Below, one piece after another: positions 1 to 8,242 of a stretch of 64,000 bases of DNA. This DNA is from JANQRZ01 sp965214485 (GTDB lineage Bacteria > Bacteroidota > Rhodothermia > Rhodothermales > JANQRZ01). A program made the position numbers and the translations under genes. Location of the stretch: the NCBI GenBank assembly GCA_965214485.1, contig CBDCBW010000017.1:496001-560000 (forward strand). The letters run 5' to 3'. The notes beneath the pieces were generated by a model. That model ran no database searches. It worked only from the letters and a program-made list of their open reading frames with translations, and had not been told where the DNA came from. Each line of letters begins with the position of its first letter. Position 1 is the first letter of the stretch.

Positions 1-51
1 GCTTCAGGGGCCTCGCCGAGCCAGGAACCGGATTCACGGGACGGGGCCTAG
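1..51 (+). other. Possible C-terminal tail of an upstream gene cut by the window edge
   Basis: Frame 1 is open from the first base to a TAG at 49-51 and would encode a 16-residue Ser/Pro/Asp-rich tail. It lies on the same strand as secG, so it could be the end of an upstream gene. Nothing in so short a piece identifies a family, and chance openness is likely at this GC content. Confidence 0.2.
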
Positions 52-142
52 CCGTCGCTCTCTTTGCCCCTCTGCTCCGCCACGCCCTCCATCCCCGGCC
101 TGCTTTTTCACAGACGCTTGCTCACCGGCCGCGTGCCGGTCG

Positions 143-173
143 TTGCGCTCGGCCCCTCGCTGAGGCTACCTTG
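143..173 (+). promoter_or_regulatory. Predicted secG promoter (TTG-N21-TACCTTG)
   Basis: TTG at 143-145 is followed after 21 bases by TACCTTG at 167-173. This matches the Bacteroidota -33 TTG / -7 TAnnTTTG arrangement. It lies about 35 bases before the secG ATG. The same -7 element recurs before several other genes here. Confidence 0.45.
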
Positions 174-207
174 GCCGCTGCTCTTTCTCTAACCGGATCG
201 CACGCCG

Positions 208-570
208 ATGTACATCTTCCTCGTCATCATCATCACCCTCATCGCCCTGCTGATGGCAATCGTCGTGCTGCTCCAAAGTGGCAAGGGCGGCGGCCTCGCC
301 GGCATCGCCGCAGGCGGGCAGACGACGCAGATCCTCGGCGCGCGCCAAGCCCCGGACTTCCTCGAGAAGGCAACGTGGACGCTCGGGACGGTCTTCATCG
401 TGCTCTGCATCCTCGCCAACTTCTTCGCCAACCCGGACGAGGCGCAGCGCAGCATCATTCAGCAAGGTGGCGCGAACGCTCCGATCGAGAACCCGCTGCC
501 GCCAGGGCCGGGGACCATCAACGACGGGCCGCCCGCACCGGCACCGGTTCCCCCCGCCGAGCCGGAATAG
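208..570 (+). CDS. secG: Preprotein translocase subunit SecG
   Basis: Small integral membrane subunit of the SecYEG channel, which assists SecA-driven export of unfolded proteins across the inner membrane. The 120-residue product has the SecG pattern: an N-terminal transmembrane helix (about residues 1-22), a glycine-rich cytoplasmic loop with a GKGGGL motif near residue 27, a second hydrophobic helix (about residues 53-73) and a polar tail. The tail here is Pro/Gly/Glu-rich and low in complexity, longer than in minimal SecG proteins. The ATG at 208 is about 35 bases after a TAnnTTG element. A strong hairpin at 632-669 follows, so it is probably transcribed alone. The assignment is clear. Confidence 0.93.
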   Translation: MYIFLVIIITLIALLMAIVVLLQSGKGGGLAGIAAGGQTTQILGARQAPDFLEKATWTLGTVFIVLCILANFFANPDEAQRSIIQQGGANAPIENPLPPGPGTINDGPPAPAPVPPAEPE

Positions 571-631
571 AGCGGCCGCGACACGGAATCGCGTCTCACG
601 CAGCGCGTCTCACGCAACACGCCAACACACA

Positions 632-669
632 GCGACGCCCCACCTCTCGGACGAGAGGCGGGGCGTCGC
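632..669. terminator. Hairpin terminator between secG and rnpB
   Basis: An 18-bp inverted repeat with one mismatch (632-649 against 652-669) separates the 3' ends of secG (plus) and rnpB (minus). It has no good U-tract on either side. Its place between two convergent transcripts suggests a bidirectional terminator. Confidence 0.6.
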
Positions 670-698
670 CCGTTGTGCGGGGAGCCGCACGGAACGGC

Positions 699-1134
699 GC
701 GTGCCGGTCTGTAAGCCGAATTCTGTGCCTCCGGGCGGCCGCCGTAGGACCGCGCCGGAGCGACCGCCATCTATCTGGGACCGCCGTCGCCGACGGCCTC
801 AAGCGGCCTACCCGCGCCCGGGCGGGCACCCGTTCCCCGGCCGCCGTTTCCGGCCTGCCGAGGGCGGCGCTGTTTGGCCTTGCACCCCGTGAGGTTTGCC
901 CAGCCGCACTTGTCGCCAAGCGCGCTGGTGGGCTCTTACCCCACCGTTTCACACCCATCACCTGTGAGCGGAGCCGGAGCTCCGAACCATCGGCTGGTCT
1001 GTTTTCTGTTGCACGTGCTGTCACCGGGCCAAAGCCCAGCGCCTTCTCGTTAGGAAGCACGGGTCCCTGCGGTGTTCGGACTTTCCTCCCCTGCACGGGC
1101 AAGCCCGTCAGAGGCGGCGGTCCGACCGGCACGC
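699..1134 (-). ncRNA. rnpB: RNase P RNA (class A)
   Basis: Catalytic RNA of ribonuclease P, which removes 5' leaders from tRNA precursors. On the minus strand the 5' region carries GAGGAAAGTCCG near 1078-1089, and the 3' region has the universal ACAGAATTCGGCTTACAG segment near 707-724. The terminal P1 helix is a perfect 11-bp pairing of 1124-1134 with 699-709. The span of about 436 nt suits a class A RNA. A TAGCTTG element at 1145-1139 on the minus strand ends about 5 bases before the predicted 5' end, which supports both the TSS and the promoter motif. Confidence 0.93.
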
Positions 1135-1138
1135 AGTT

Positions 1139-1145
1139 CAAGCTA
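1139..1145 (-). promoter_or_regulatory. Predicted rnpB -7 element (TAGCTTG)
   Basis: On the minus strand TAGCTTG ends about 5 bases before the first base of the P1 helix of RNase P RNA (1134). This is where the Bacteroidota TAnnTTTG element should sit relative to a transcription start. No convincing TTG was seen at -33. Confidence 0.45.
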
Positions 1146-1249
1146 CGAACGGCGAAGGACGAGCTGCGAGTGTGTTCGTTCTACGAGTAGGTTCGTTCTA
1201 CGAGGGTGTTCCTCGCTGCTCGTCGTTCGTACTCCGTCGTTCGCTGGAG

Positions 1250-2011
1250 CTAGAGTTTCATGTCTTCCGTGGTTTCGCGGAAGAGCTCGTCGTCGACGAT
1301 CACGCGGCCGGTGTGCTCGCAGACGACGATGCGGTTGCGCTGCCGGACCTCGACTTGGCGCTGCGGCGGGACCATGAACGAGCCGGCGGCCCCGCGCTCG
1401 ATCGGGACCACGGCGCGCCCGTCGCGGAGGCGGTTGCGGAGGCGCTCGTAGGCCCGGAGGTAACGCGGCTCGATGGCCTCGGAGGCGTCGTCGCGCAGCG
1501 TGACGTAGGACTTCTGCTCCTTCTCGGTCTCCTCGACCACTAGGTCGAGCTCGGTGCGCTTCTCCTTCAGGATGCCGTCGAGCTCGGCGAGGCGCTCCTG
1601 CGCCTCGGCCACGACCCCTTCGTTGACGCCGTCGCGCTCGGTGTGCGCCTCGATGTCGGCCTGGGCCTGCTCGATACGCTGGCGCTGGGCCTCGATCTCC
1701 TTCGTGAGGGCGTCGTACTCACGGTTGTTGCGGACGTTGAGCTGCTGTTCCTCGTACTTTTTGATCAGTCCCTCGCTCTCGGTGATGTCCATCTGGAGCT
1801 TGCGGCGCTGAATCTCGGCCTGCTGGCCCTCCTCGCGCGCGTTCTCGATGCGCGTCTCGAGGCCGGCCTTCTCGTCCTCGAGGTCGCGGATTTCCTCCGG
1901 CAGGTCGCCGCGCAGCTTCTCGACCTGGTCGATTCGGCTGTCGATGTGCTGGAGGCGGATGAGGGCGCGGAGTTGGTCGGTGACGCTGCTGCTGGTTTCG
2001 GTCGTCGGCAT
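1250..2011 (-). CDS. Coiled-coil protein with degenerate C-terminal zinc ribbon
   Basis: The 253-residue product is mostly long charged alpha-helical coiled coil (about residues 10-185), followed by the C4-type zinc ribbon region seen in this widespread bacterial family (CT398-like, possibly linked to transport or translation; function unsettled). The start at 2011 (MPTTET) is preferred, because the longer open frame upstream runs through low-complexity spacer. In family members the C-terminal domain carries two CxxC pairs. Here the first pair is replaced by a Gly-Ala-Ala-Gly-Ser-Phe stretch, and the second survives only as V-C-E-H-T-G. Metal binding is therefore probably lost while the coiled coil is kept. 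Confidence 0.75.
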   Translation of the reverse strand: MPTTETSSSVTDQLRALIRLQHIDSRIDQVEKLRGDLPEEIRDLEDEKAGLETRIENAREEGQQAEIQRRKLQMDITESEGLIKKYEEQQLNVRNNREYDALTKEIEAQRQRIEQAQADIEAHTERDGVNEGVVAEAQERLAELDGILKEKRTELDLVVEETEKEQKSYVTLRDDASEAIEPRYLRAYERLRNRLRDGRAVVPIERGAAGSFMVPPQRQVEVRQRNRIVVCEHTGRVIVDDELFRETTEDMKL

Positions 2012-2216
2012 GGGCTCTGGGGGTTTCGTCGGAGGCACCGAGCTAAACCGTTCGGCCGCGCGGGAGGTTCGCGGCTGGACGGAGAATTTGGCGTTGAGGA
2101 GGGAGTGGAGGGAGTGGAGAGGAAAACCGAGCGCGCCAGCGAGGCCACCGCACTCCGCGCCGACGCTTATTCCCTCCTTTCCTCCCATTCTTCCCACGCC
2201 ATCAAAATCCCTGTCC

Positions 2217-3755
2217 TCACTTCGTCAGCGCGGTCCGGTAGAGCTGGCGGTCGTCCTGGCTGGCACGCTGCAGCGTCAGCAAGAAGGTCTCGCCGTCGTC
2301 GATCCGGTCGTAGACGCGCTCGAAGTCGCGGAGTGAGCCGACCGGCTCGCCGTCCACATTCACGATCAGGTCGCCCCGGCGGATGTTGGCGTCGCGGAAG
2401 GCCTCGCTGGCGCGCTCGACGTCCTGCACGAGAACGCCCTCGTCGCCCGAGCCGTAGCCGTACTGCTCGGCGGCCTGCGCGTTCAGCTCGCCGAGCTCCA
2501 TGCCGAGCGCCTCGAGCGAGCGCCCGGGCCGGTCGCGCTCCGGCTCGTCGCGGTCGCGTCGGCGGTCCTCGGCGGGGGTACCGGGGCGGGCACCGAGACG
2601 GACCGTCGCCGTGCGCCGGTCGTCGTCGCGGACGTACTCGACCCGCAGCGCATCGCCCGGGCGGCGGTTCGCCACGACCGACAGGAGGGCGTTGCTGCTG
2701 CGCAGCTCCTCGCCATCGACCGCCACGATCACGTCGCCCCCTCGGAGCCCCGCCTTCTCGGCAGCGCTGCCCGGCTCGACGGAGGAGATCTGCGCCGAGC
2801 CCACCGGGACGCCGAGCGCCCGCGCGAGCGACTGCGAGATGCCGCCGAAGCGGACCCCGAGGTAGCCGCGCTCGACGTCGCCCGTGTCGATCAGTTGCCC
2901 GACGACGTTCTCGACGATGTCCACGGGGATGGCGAACCCGATGCCCTGGAAGCCGCCCGTGCGCGTGGCGATCGCGGTGTTGATCCCGATCAGCTCGCCG
3001 CGCAGGTTGACGAGCGGGCCGCCCGAGTTGCCGGGGTTGATCGAGGCGTCGGTCTGGATGAAGTTCTCGAGCCCGTTGATGCCCTGCGCCCGCCCGAGCG
3101 CCGAGACGATCCCGGCCGTGACGGTGTTCGAGAGCGACTGCTGGAGCGGGCTGCCGACGGCGATCACCCACTGCCCGACGCGCACTCCGCTCGCCTCGCC
3201 GAAGCCGAGGTAGGGGAGCCGGTCGGCATCGACCTTCACGACTGCGAGGTCCGCGAACGGGTCGGTCCCGACGATCTCGCCCGGAAGCTCGGTCCCGTCA
3301 AAGAAGCGGACGACGAGCTCATCCGCGTTCTCGACGACGTGGTTGTTGGTGACGATGTAGCCGTCCGGGCGGACGATCGCGCCGGAGCCCAAGCCGGAGC
3401 GGGGGATCGCGCGCCCCTCACCGCCGCCGCCGGGGCTGCCGAAGAACTGTTCGAAGGGCGTCCCCTGGAACGGGTTGCCCATCGCCGGCTGCTGCACGAG
3501 CTGGGTCGAGGCGATCGACACGACGGCCGGGTTGACGGCCTCGGCCACGGCGGCGAAGGCCTCGCCGAGCTCGGTCGCGGTCTCGATGCCAGCGGAGACG
3601 TCCCCGTGCACGGCGGGGGACTGCTGCGCCTCGGCGGACCCGAAGAGGGAGCCGTTAAACAACGCGCCGCTCGAGGTGACGAAGAACACCCCCGCGACGA
3701 ACGCGGCGGCGACGAGGAGCGCGACGGAGAGGGTACGGGTGGTGCCTGGGCTCAT
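2217..3755 (-). CDS. Do/HtrA-family periplasmic serine protease
   Basis: Envelope protein-quality-control protease and chaperone of the DegP/DegQ/DegS type. The 512-residue product has an N-terminal signal-anchor helix (about residues 8-30), a trypsin-like domain with His139 (NNHVV), Asp169 (ADLAVV) and Ser244 (PGNSGGPL), and two PDZ domains (about residues 275-370 and 430-505). The segment between the PDZ domains is Arg/Asp-rich and low in complexity. The start at 3755 puts the hydrophobic segment directly at the N-terminus; the open frame extends upstream without signal features. All catalytic residues are present. Whether it is DegQ-like or DegS-like cannot be settled; two PDZ domains favour DegP/DegQ. 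Confidence 0.93.
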   Translation of the reverse strand: MSPGTTRTLSVALLVAAAFVAGVFFVTSSGALFNGSLFGSAEAQQSPAVHGDVSAGIETATELGEAFAAVAEAVNPAVVSIASTQLVQQPAMGNPFQGTPFEQFFGSPGGGGEGRAIPRSGLGSGAIVRPDGYIVTNNHVVENADELVVRFFDGTELPGEIVGTDPFADLAVVKVDADRLPYLGFGEASGVRVGQWVIAVGSPLQQSLSNTVTAGIVSALGRAQGINGLENFIQTDASINPGNSGGPLVNLRGELIGINTAIATRTGGFQGIGFAIPVDIVENVVGQLIDTGDVERGYLGVRFGGISQSLARALGVPVGSAQISSVEPGSAAEKAGLRGGDVIVAVDGEELRSSNALLSVVANRRPGDALRVEYVRDDDRRTATVRLGARPGTPAEDRRRDRDEPERDRPGRSLEALGMELGELNAQAAEQYGYGSGDEGVLVQDVERASEAFRDANIRRGDLIVNVDGEPVGSLRDFERVYDRIDDGETFLLTLQRASQDDRQLYRTALTK

Positions 3756-4247
3756 GGCGGTGCAAGAGGTGGGTGGCGGAAAGGCGAAAGCGACTCGTCG
3801 TACGCCCGGCGCGGCGGTCTGTGCCGAGCGCGGGCGGCATCCCCGGTGAAAAAACATGCAGTGCGACCGCGGCCACGCTGCCGGACCCACAAGCGGGCGT
3901 TGCCGGCGCGAGCGGGCGTCACCGGCGCGAGCAGGCGTTGCCGGAGGGTGGCGTTAACGAGGGGCGGAACGCGGTTGGTATATCGTGCCTGCTGCTTTCT
4001 AGCGTGCTGACAGGTTGCTCGTGCGCGGACCTCCTGTCCGTCGGCCCCTCGCTCCGGGACGAGTCCCTGCGCTCAACGGTCCGACGGACGGTCCCCCTCG
4101 TTTGAGGGCGAACGCCTTGGCTACTCGGAGCGCAGCGATGGCAGCAGAAGCGGGGGGTCGCCGACGAGCAAGCCGTCATGACGGTAAGCACTGCAACGAA
4201 AACGCTGCAGCGAAAGCGCTGCAACGAGCCGCTCTCACGGCAAGCCG
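3756..4247. other. Intergenic stretch without a gene; contains a 19-bp repeat
   Basis: This gap lies between the HtrA start and the end of a small membrane protein gene, both minus strand. No frame has convincing coding character. It contains about 2.7 copies of a 19-bp tandem repeat (3893-3944) and a GCTGCARCGAAA-like short repeat around 4185-4230. No RNA family was recognised. Confidence 0.5.
3893..3944. repeat. 19-bp tandem repeat, 2.7 copies
   Basis: Units at 3893-3911 and 3912-3930 have the form GCGGGCGTyrCCGGCGCGA. A partial third unit follows at 3931-3944. Copies differ at few positions. It lies in a spacer and has no evident function. Confidence 0.7.
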
Positions 4248-4817
4248 CTACGCCGCGCCCCGCCCGACCGCCGCTTTCTGAAACAGCCGTCCTGCCCCGG
4301 CAAAGAGGGCGACGAAAACCGCGTTGATGCCCAGGATTTCGAAGGCGGAGTTGAACGCCGGGACCATCCCGGCGAGAAGGGCGCCTGCGGTGACCGCCGC
4401 CTGAGCGAGCGCGGTGGCAAACATCGCCCGAGCCATCCCGCGCGCCCCGAAGCGCGCGACGAGGGCACCGACGACTCCGACGGCGAGCACGCCGAGATAC
4501 CACCCGTCGGCGGCGCTGTCGGTGATGCCCACGGCCCCGGTCGCCCACACGAGCAGAAACGCCGCCGCGAGCGCGACGCCGACCCCGGCTCGGTAGGCAG
4601 GGTTGCCCGTTCTTCTCGCTGCCAACTCGTAGGCCCCGAGGGAGCCGAAGAGAAGGACGGCGGCGAAGGCGAAATCGCCGGCGCTCCAGTCCGCTCCGGC
4701 GACCAGGGGCACCAGCAGCGCGACCGCTGCGGCGACCCAGGCCGCGATCCGCCACCGGCTCCCGCGCTGCCCGCCGCCATCCTTCGTGTTGCCCGTCAGG
4801 GTTCTGTCTCCGTGCAT
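4248..4817 (-). CDS. Hypothetical multi-pass membrane protein
   Basis: Unrecognised 189-residue protein with a short polar, Gly/Lys/Arg-containing N-terminus and then about five or six hydrophobic segments (roughly residues 24-41, 46-64, 76-94, 100-118, 128-148 and 155-175) separated by short charged loops. It is an inner-membrane protein with no catalytic motif visible. The promoter region is unusually clear: a TTG-N20-TACATTG pair with an inverted repeat in the spacer, which suggests control by a dimeric repressor. No adjacent regulator gene is present. The start at 4817 has an alternative none nearby. Confidence 0.65.
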   Translation of the reverse strand: MHGDRTLTGNTKDGGGQRGSRWRIAAWVAAAVALLVPLVAGADWSAGDFAFAAVLLFGSLGAYELAARRTGNPAYRAGVGVALAAAFLLVWATGAVGITDSAADGWYLGVLAVGVVGALVARFGARGMARAMFATALAQAAVTAGALLAGMVPAFNSAFEILGINAVFVALFAGAGRLFQKAAVGRGAA

Positions 4818-4861
4818 CGGTGTGCTCCTCGTTTTTTGGAATAGGTCAGTGACATCGTGTG

Positions 4862-4891
4862 CAATGTACTTTGCATTACAAAGTTTCGCAA
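4862..4891 (-). promoter_or_regulatory. Promoter with operator-like inverted repeat for the 4248-4817 gene
   Basis: Read on the minus strand, TTG (4891-4889) is followed after 20 bases by TACATTG (4868-4862), a Bacteroidota-type promoter. Within the spacer lies the perfect inverted repeat ACTTTG-N5-CAAAGT (plus-strand 4868-4884). A dimeric repressor bound there would overlap RNA polymerase. The region is also strikingly AT-rich for this genome. Confidence 0.5.
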
Positions 4892-4952
4892 GCGGGAAAG
4901 CGATGCGGGCAGAAGAGGGGACCGGGCGACCCGAAGAGCGGCGGCTACGCGG

Positions 4953-5636
4953 CTACGCTGCCGGGGCCAACACGACGTCGAAGACCCCGCGCTTGAAGGT
5001 GCCCGTGTGAGCCGGGACTTCGCCCAGTTCGATGACGAGACGCTCGTCCAAGCGTTCGTTGCCGTTGTTCCGGTCGCCCGCGAAGTACAGCTGCGTCACG
5101 AGGTCGGCATAGCCGGGGTGGCGGACGAGGTGGTGGATGTGAGCGGGGCGGGAGTCGTAGTTGCCGGGGTAGACCGTCTCGTACTCGAAGTAGCCGTCCT
5201 CGTCGGCCATGATCCGCGCCCGAAGCCGGACGTCCTCGCGCTCGTCCTCGTACTCCCCGTGGAGGTCCGCCTGCCACACATCGAGCACCGCGCCCGGCAG
5301 CGGCTCGCGCGAGTCGTAGCCCCACACGCGGCCCGTGACGACGAGCGGATCGCCCGGCTCCATCGGCGGCGTGACCTTTCCCCGGAACGGGGAGCCGGCG
5401 CGGTGGAACGGGCCGCGCTGGTCCGGCGGCGTCACCTCCCACTCGTCGCCGGGGTGGAGCGCGGCCCGGCGGAGGCTTTCGGGCGCGGGAGTGTCGAGGA
5501 AGTGGCGGTGCTTCTCGATCGTCCCGTCCGCCGGCGTGGGCGCGGCCCCCTCTCGCAGCAGCAAGCCGCCTGCGCCGACGACGGCGAGGCCAATCGAGGA
5601 GCGCTTGAGAAAGTCGCGGCGTGTGGACCGGTTCAT
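4953..5636 (-). CDS. Intradiol ring-cleavage dioxygenase-like protein, Tat-exported
   Basis: Non-haem Fe(III) dioxygenase fold of the protocatechuate 3,4-dioxygenase / catechol 1,2-dioxygenase type, which opens catechols between the hydroxyls. The 227-residue product starts with a twin-arginine signal (RRDFLK, residues 6-11, then a hydrophobic stretch to about 27), so it is exported folded. Expected iron ligands are visible: Tyr129, Tyr160, His166 and His168 in the RPAHIH motif. The start at 5636 places the Arg pair near the N-terminus. No aromatic-degradation genes adjoin it, so the physiological substrate is unknown. Exported stand-alone members of this family are common and often uncharacterised. 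Confidence 0.85.
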   Translation of the reverse strand: MNRSTRRDFLKRSSIGLAVVGAGGLLLREGAAPTPADGTIEKHRHFLDTPAPESLRRAALHPGDEWEVTPPDQRGPFHRAGSPFRGKVTPPMEPGDPLVVTGRVWGYDSREPLPGAVLDVWQADLHGEYEDEREDVRLRARIMADEDGYFEYETVYPGNYDSRPAHIHHLVRHPGYADLVTQLYFAGDRNNGNERLDERLVIELGEVPAHTGTFKRGVFDVVLAPAA

Positions 5637-5737
5637 GGTTGGCTCGGGTTTACGTGGACGCTCGGCTTCCGGCCGGTGCGAGCGCAAACTGGTGCGAGCA
5701 CCGACGCTGCCGGGGCGAGACCTCTTGGAACCCTGCG

Positions 5738-7132
5738 CTATGGCTTTCCTGGAATCCCCGGCTCGGTCATCGAGCGCACGTCGAGCACGGCGTCGATCTC
5801 CCCGGCGGGGATCAGGTCTTTCTCTTCGAGCACGTCGCGGACGGAGCGGCCCTCGGCGGCGGCCTGCTTGGCGAGCTTCGAGGCGGCGTCGTAGCCAATC
5901 GCGTCGTTGAGCGCGGTGGCGATCGACGGGTTCTTTTCGAGGAGCTCGCGGCAGCGCTCGCGTCGGGCTTCGATGCCCTCGACGCAGCGCGCGCGGAAGG
6001 CGTCGCAGCCGTTCGACAGGATCTCGATGCTCTCCAACATCGCGTGGGCCATCACCGGCATCATCACGTTGAGCTCGAAGTTGCCGTGCTGCCCGCCGAC
6101 GGTGATCGTCGCATGATTGCCCATCACCCTGGCGCAGACCATCATCAGCGCCTCCGAGAGCACCGGGTTGACTTTGCCCGGCATGATCGACGAGCCCGGC
6201 TGGACCGCCGGGAGCTGGATTTCGGACAGGCCGCTCGTCGGGCCGGACGACAGGTGGCGGAGGTCGTTGGCGATCTTCATGAGCGAGACGGCGAGCGTGT
6301 TGAGCGCGCCCGAGGCCGAGACGTAGGCGTCCTTCGCGGCCTGGGCCTCGAAGTGGTTCTCGGCCTCGCGGAAGGCGAGCCCCGTCGCCTCGGCGATGCG
6401 CTCGATGGCGAGGCGCGGAAAGTCCGGGTGCCGGTTGATGCCGGTCCCGACGGCGGTGCCGCCGAGGGCGAGCTCGGCGAGCTCCTCGGAGGCGTTGCGG
6501 AGCCGCCGGATGCCGTGCTCGACCTGGGAGGCGTAGCCGCCGAACTCCTGCCCGAGCCGGACCGGCGTGGCGTCCATCAGGTGGGTCCGCCCGCTCTTGA
6601 GCACGTCGTCGAACTGCTCCGCCTTCTGCTTCAGAGCTTCGTGCAGCCGCTCCAGGGCCGGGATCAGCTCGCGCTCGATCCCGACGCGGGCGGCGACGTG
6701 CATCGCGGTCGGGATCACGTCGTTCGACGACTGCCCCATGTTCACGTCGTCGTTCGGGTGGACGCCGTGATCCGCCTTCATCGACTCACTCGCGACGTGG
6801 GCGATGACCTCGTTGGCGTTCATGTTGGTCGAGGTCCCGCTGCCGGTCTGGAAGATGTCGAGCACGAACTCGTCGTCGAGCTGGCCTTGGGCGACGCGGT
6901 CGGCGGCGTCGGCGATGGCGAGGGCCTTCGCGGCGTCGAGCAGGCCGAGGCCGTTGTTGGCGTGGGCGGCGGCGCGCTTGACGGTGCCGAGGGCCTCGAT
7001 GAAGCGGCGGGGGAACCGGAGGCTGGAGATCGGGAAGTTCTCCTTCGCGCGCTGGGTCTGCGCGCCGTAGCGGGCGTCGGCGGGGACGTGGACCTCGCCG
7101 AGCGAGTCTTTTTCGATGCGAGAGGTGGGCAT
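5738..7132 (-). CDS. fumC: Fumarate hydratase class II
   Basis: Reversible hydration of fumarate to L-malate in the TCA cycle; cytoplasmic homotetramer of the aspartase/fumarase superfamily. The 464-residue length is typical. Visible are the TGSGTSTNMNANEV substrate-binding segment (about residues 96-109), His184 in GRTHLMDATP, and the superfamily signature GSSIMPGKVNP (313-323) with the catalytic loop serine. TGTGINRHPDFP at 229-239 also matches fumarases rather than aspartases. It is an iron-independent enzyme with no Fe-S ligands. It is divergently placed from panC. Confidence 0.96.
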   Translation of the reverse strand: MPTSRIEKDSLGEVHVPADARYGAQTQRAKENFPISSLRFPRRFIEALGTVKRAAAHANNGLGLLDAAKALAIADAADRVAQGQLDDEFVLDIFQTGSGTSTNMNANEVIAHVASESMKADHGVHPNDDVNMGQSSNDVIPTAMHVAARVGIERELIPALERLHEALKQKAEQFDDVLKSGRTHLMDATPVRLGQEFGGYASQVEHGIRRLRNASEELAELALGGTAVGTGINRHPDFPRLAIERIAEATGLAFREAENHFEAQAAKDAYVSASGALNTLAVSLMKIANDLRHLSSGPTSGLSEIQLPAVQPGSSIMPGKVNPVLSEALMMVCARVMGNHATITVGGQHGNFELNVMMPVMAHAMLESIEILSNGCDAFRARCVEGIEARRERCRELLEKNPSIATALNDAIGYDAASKLAKQAAAEGRSVRDVLEEKDLIPAGEIDAVLDVRSMTEPGIPGKP

Positions 7133-7276
7133 GGAGAGATCGGGGGGTTGGGGATGGTATAGCTCTGTGCCGGAGGGAAAGCTAAACTATGCCGTTTCCG
7201 CCTGGCATACCGATCTTGCTGAATCAGCGCTGAGCGTCCGTACCATCTCCCGATCCCTCAATCCTCCAGTCCCCCG

Positions 7277-8155
7277 ATGGACGTAGTCCAGACCGTCGCC
7301 GAGATGCAGGCCCGCGCCGAGGCTGCGCGCTCGGCCGGGCGTAGGCTCGCGCTCGTCCCGACGATGGGGGCGCTCCACCGCGGCCACCTCGCGCTCGTCG
7401 GGGAGGCCCGCCGCCGGGCCGGCCCGGAGGGCCACGTCACGGTCTCGGTCTTCGTCAACCCGACGCAGTTCGGGCCGGGCGAGGACTTCGACGCCTACCC
7501 CCGCACGCTGGAGGCCGACCTCGACGCGCTCCGCGCGGTAGACGGCGTGAACGTCGTTTTCGCGCCTGGGGTGGGCGAGATGTACGACGCGCACGCGGCG
7601 ACGTTCGTCGAGGTCGAGGGGCTGGGCGAGCACCTGTGCGGCGCGCACCGCCCCGGCCACTTCCGCGGCGTGGCGACGGTCGTGGCGAAGCTCTTCCTCG
7701 CGTGCCGCCCCCACGTCGCGGTCTTCGGCAAGAAAGACGCGCAACAGCTCCTCCTTCTCCAGCGGATGGCGCGGGACCTGGGCTTCGGGGTCGAGGTCGT
7801 CGGCGTCGAGACGGTGCGCGAGGCCGACGGGCTGGCACTGTCGTCGCGGAACCGCTACCTCGGTGCCGAGGCGCGGCGGCAGGCCGTCGTGCTGAGCCAG
7901 GCCGTCGCCGAGGCGCAGCGACGGGCCGAGGCGGGGGAACGGCAGGCGGCGGCTCTCGTAGAGGCGATGCGCGCCCGGATCGCCGCGGCCCCGCTCGCCC
8001 GGCTGGACTACGCCGAGGTCGTGGACACCGAGGCGCTGCGCCCGGTCGAGACGCTCCGGCCCGGCCGGACCGTCCTCGCCGCCGTGGCGGTCTACTTCGG
8101 CAACGCCCGCCTGATCGACAACGCGTTCCTCGTCGTCGGGGGATCGGAGGACTGA
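7277..8155 (+). CDS. panC: Pantothenate synthetase
   Basis: ATP-dependent condensation of D-pantoate with beta-alanine to give pantothenate for coenzyme A synthesis. The 292-residue product shows the nucleotidylyltransferase motif PTMGALHRGH (28-37, HxGH-like with His34 and His37), VNPTQF (60-65), GKKDAQQ (151-157) and SSRN (189-192), all typical of PanC. The ATG at 7277 is well placed before the N-terminal strand. panD, which makes its beta-alanine substrate, follows after 87 bases on the same strand, so the two are probably co-transcribed. Confidence 0.97.
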   Translation: MDVVQTVAEMQARAEAARSAGRRLALVPTMGALHRGHLALVGEARRRAGPEGHVTVSVFVNPTQFGPGEDFDAYPRTLEADLDALRAVDGVNVVFAPGVGEMYDAHAATFVEVEGLGEHLCGAHRPGHFRGVATVVAKLFLACRPHVAVFGKKDAQQLLLLQRMARDLGFGVEVVGVETVREADGLALSSRNRYLGAEARRQAVVLSQAVAEAQRRAEAGERQAAALVEAMRARIAAAPLARLDYAEVVDTEALRPVETLRPGRTVLAAVAVYFGNARLIDNAFLVVGGSED

Positions 8156-8242
8156 GAGACTGACTACGAATGCATTGACTGCGAATGCAAAGTGAAGGGC
8201 TGCTCCAGCCTTCCCCCGATCATTCCATCTCCCGACCACACC

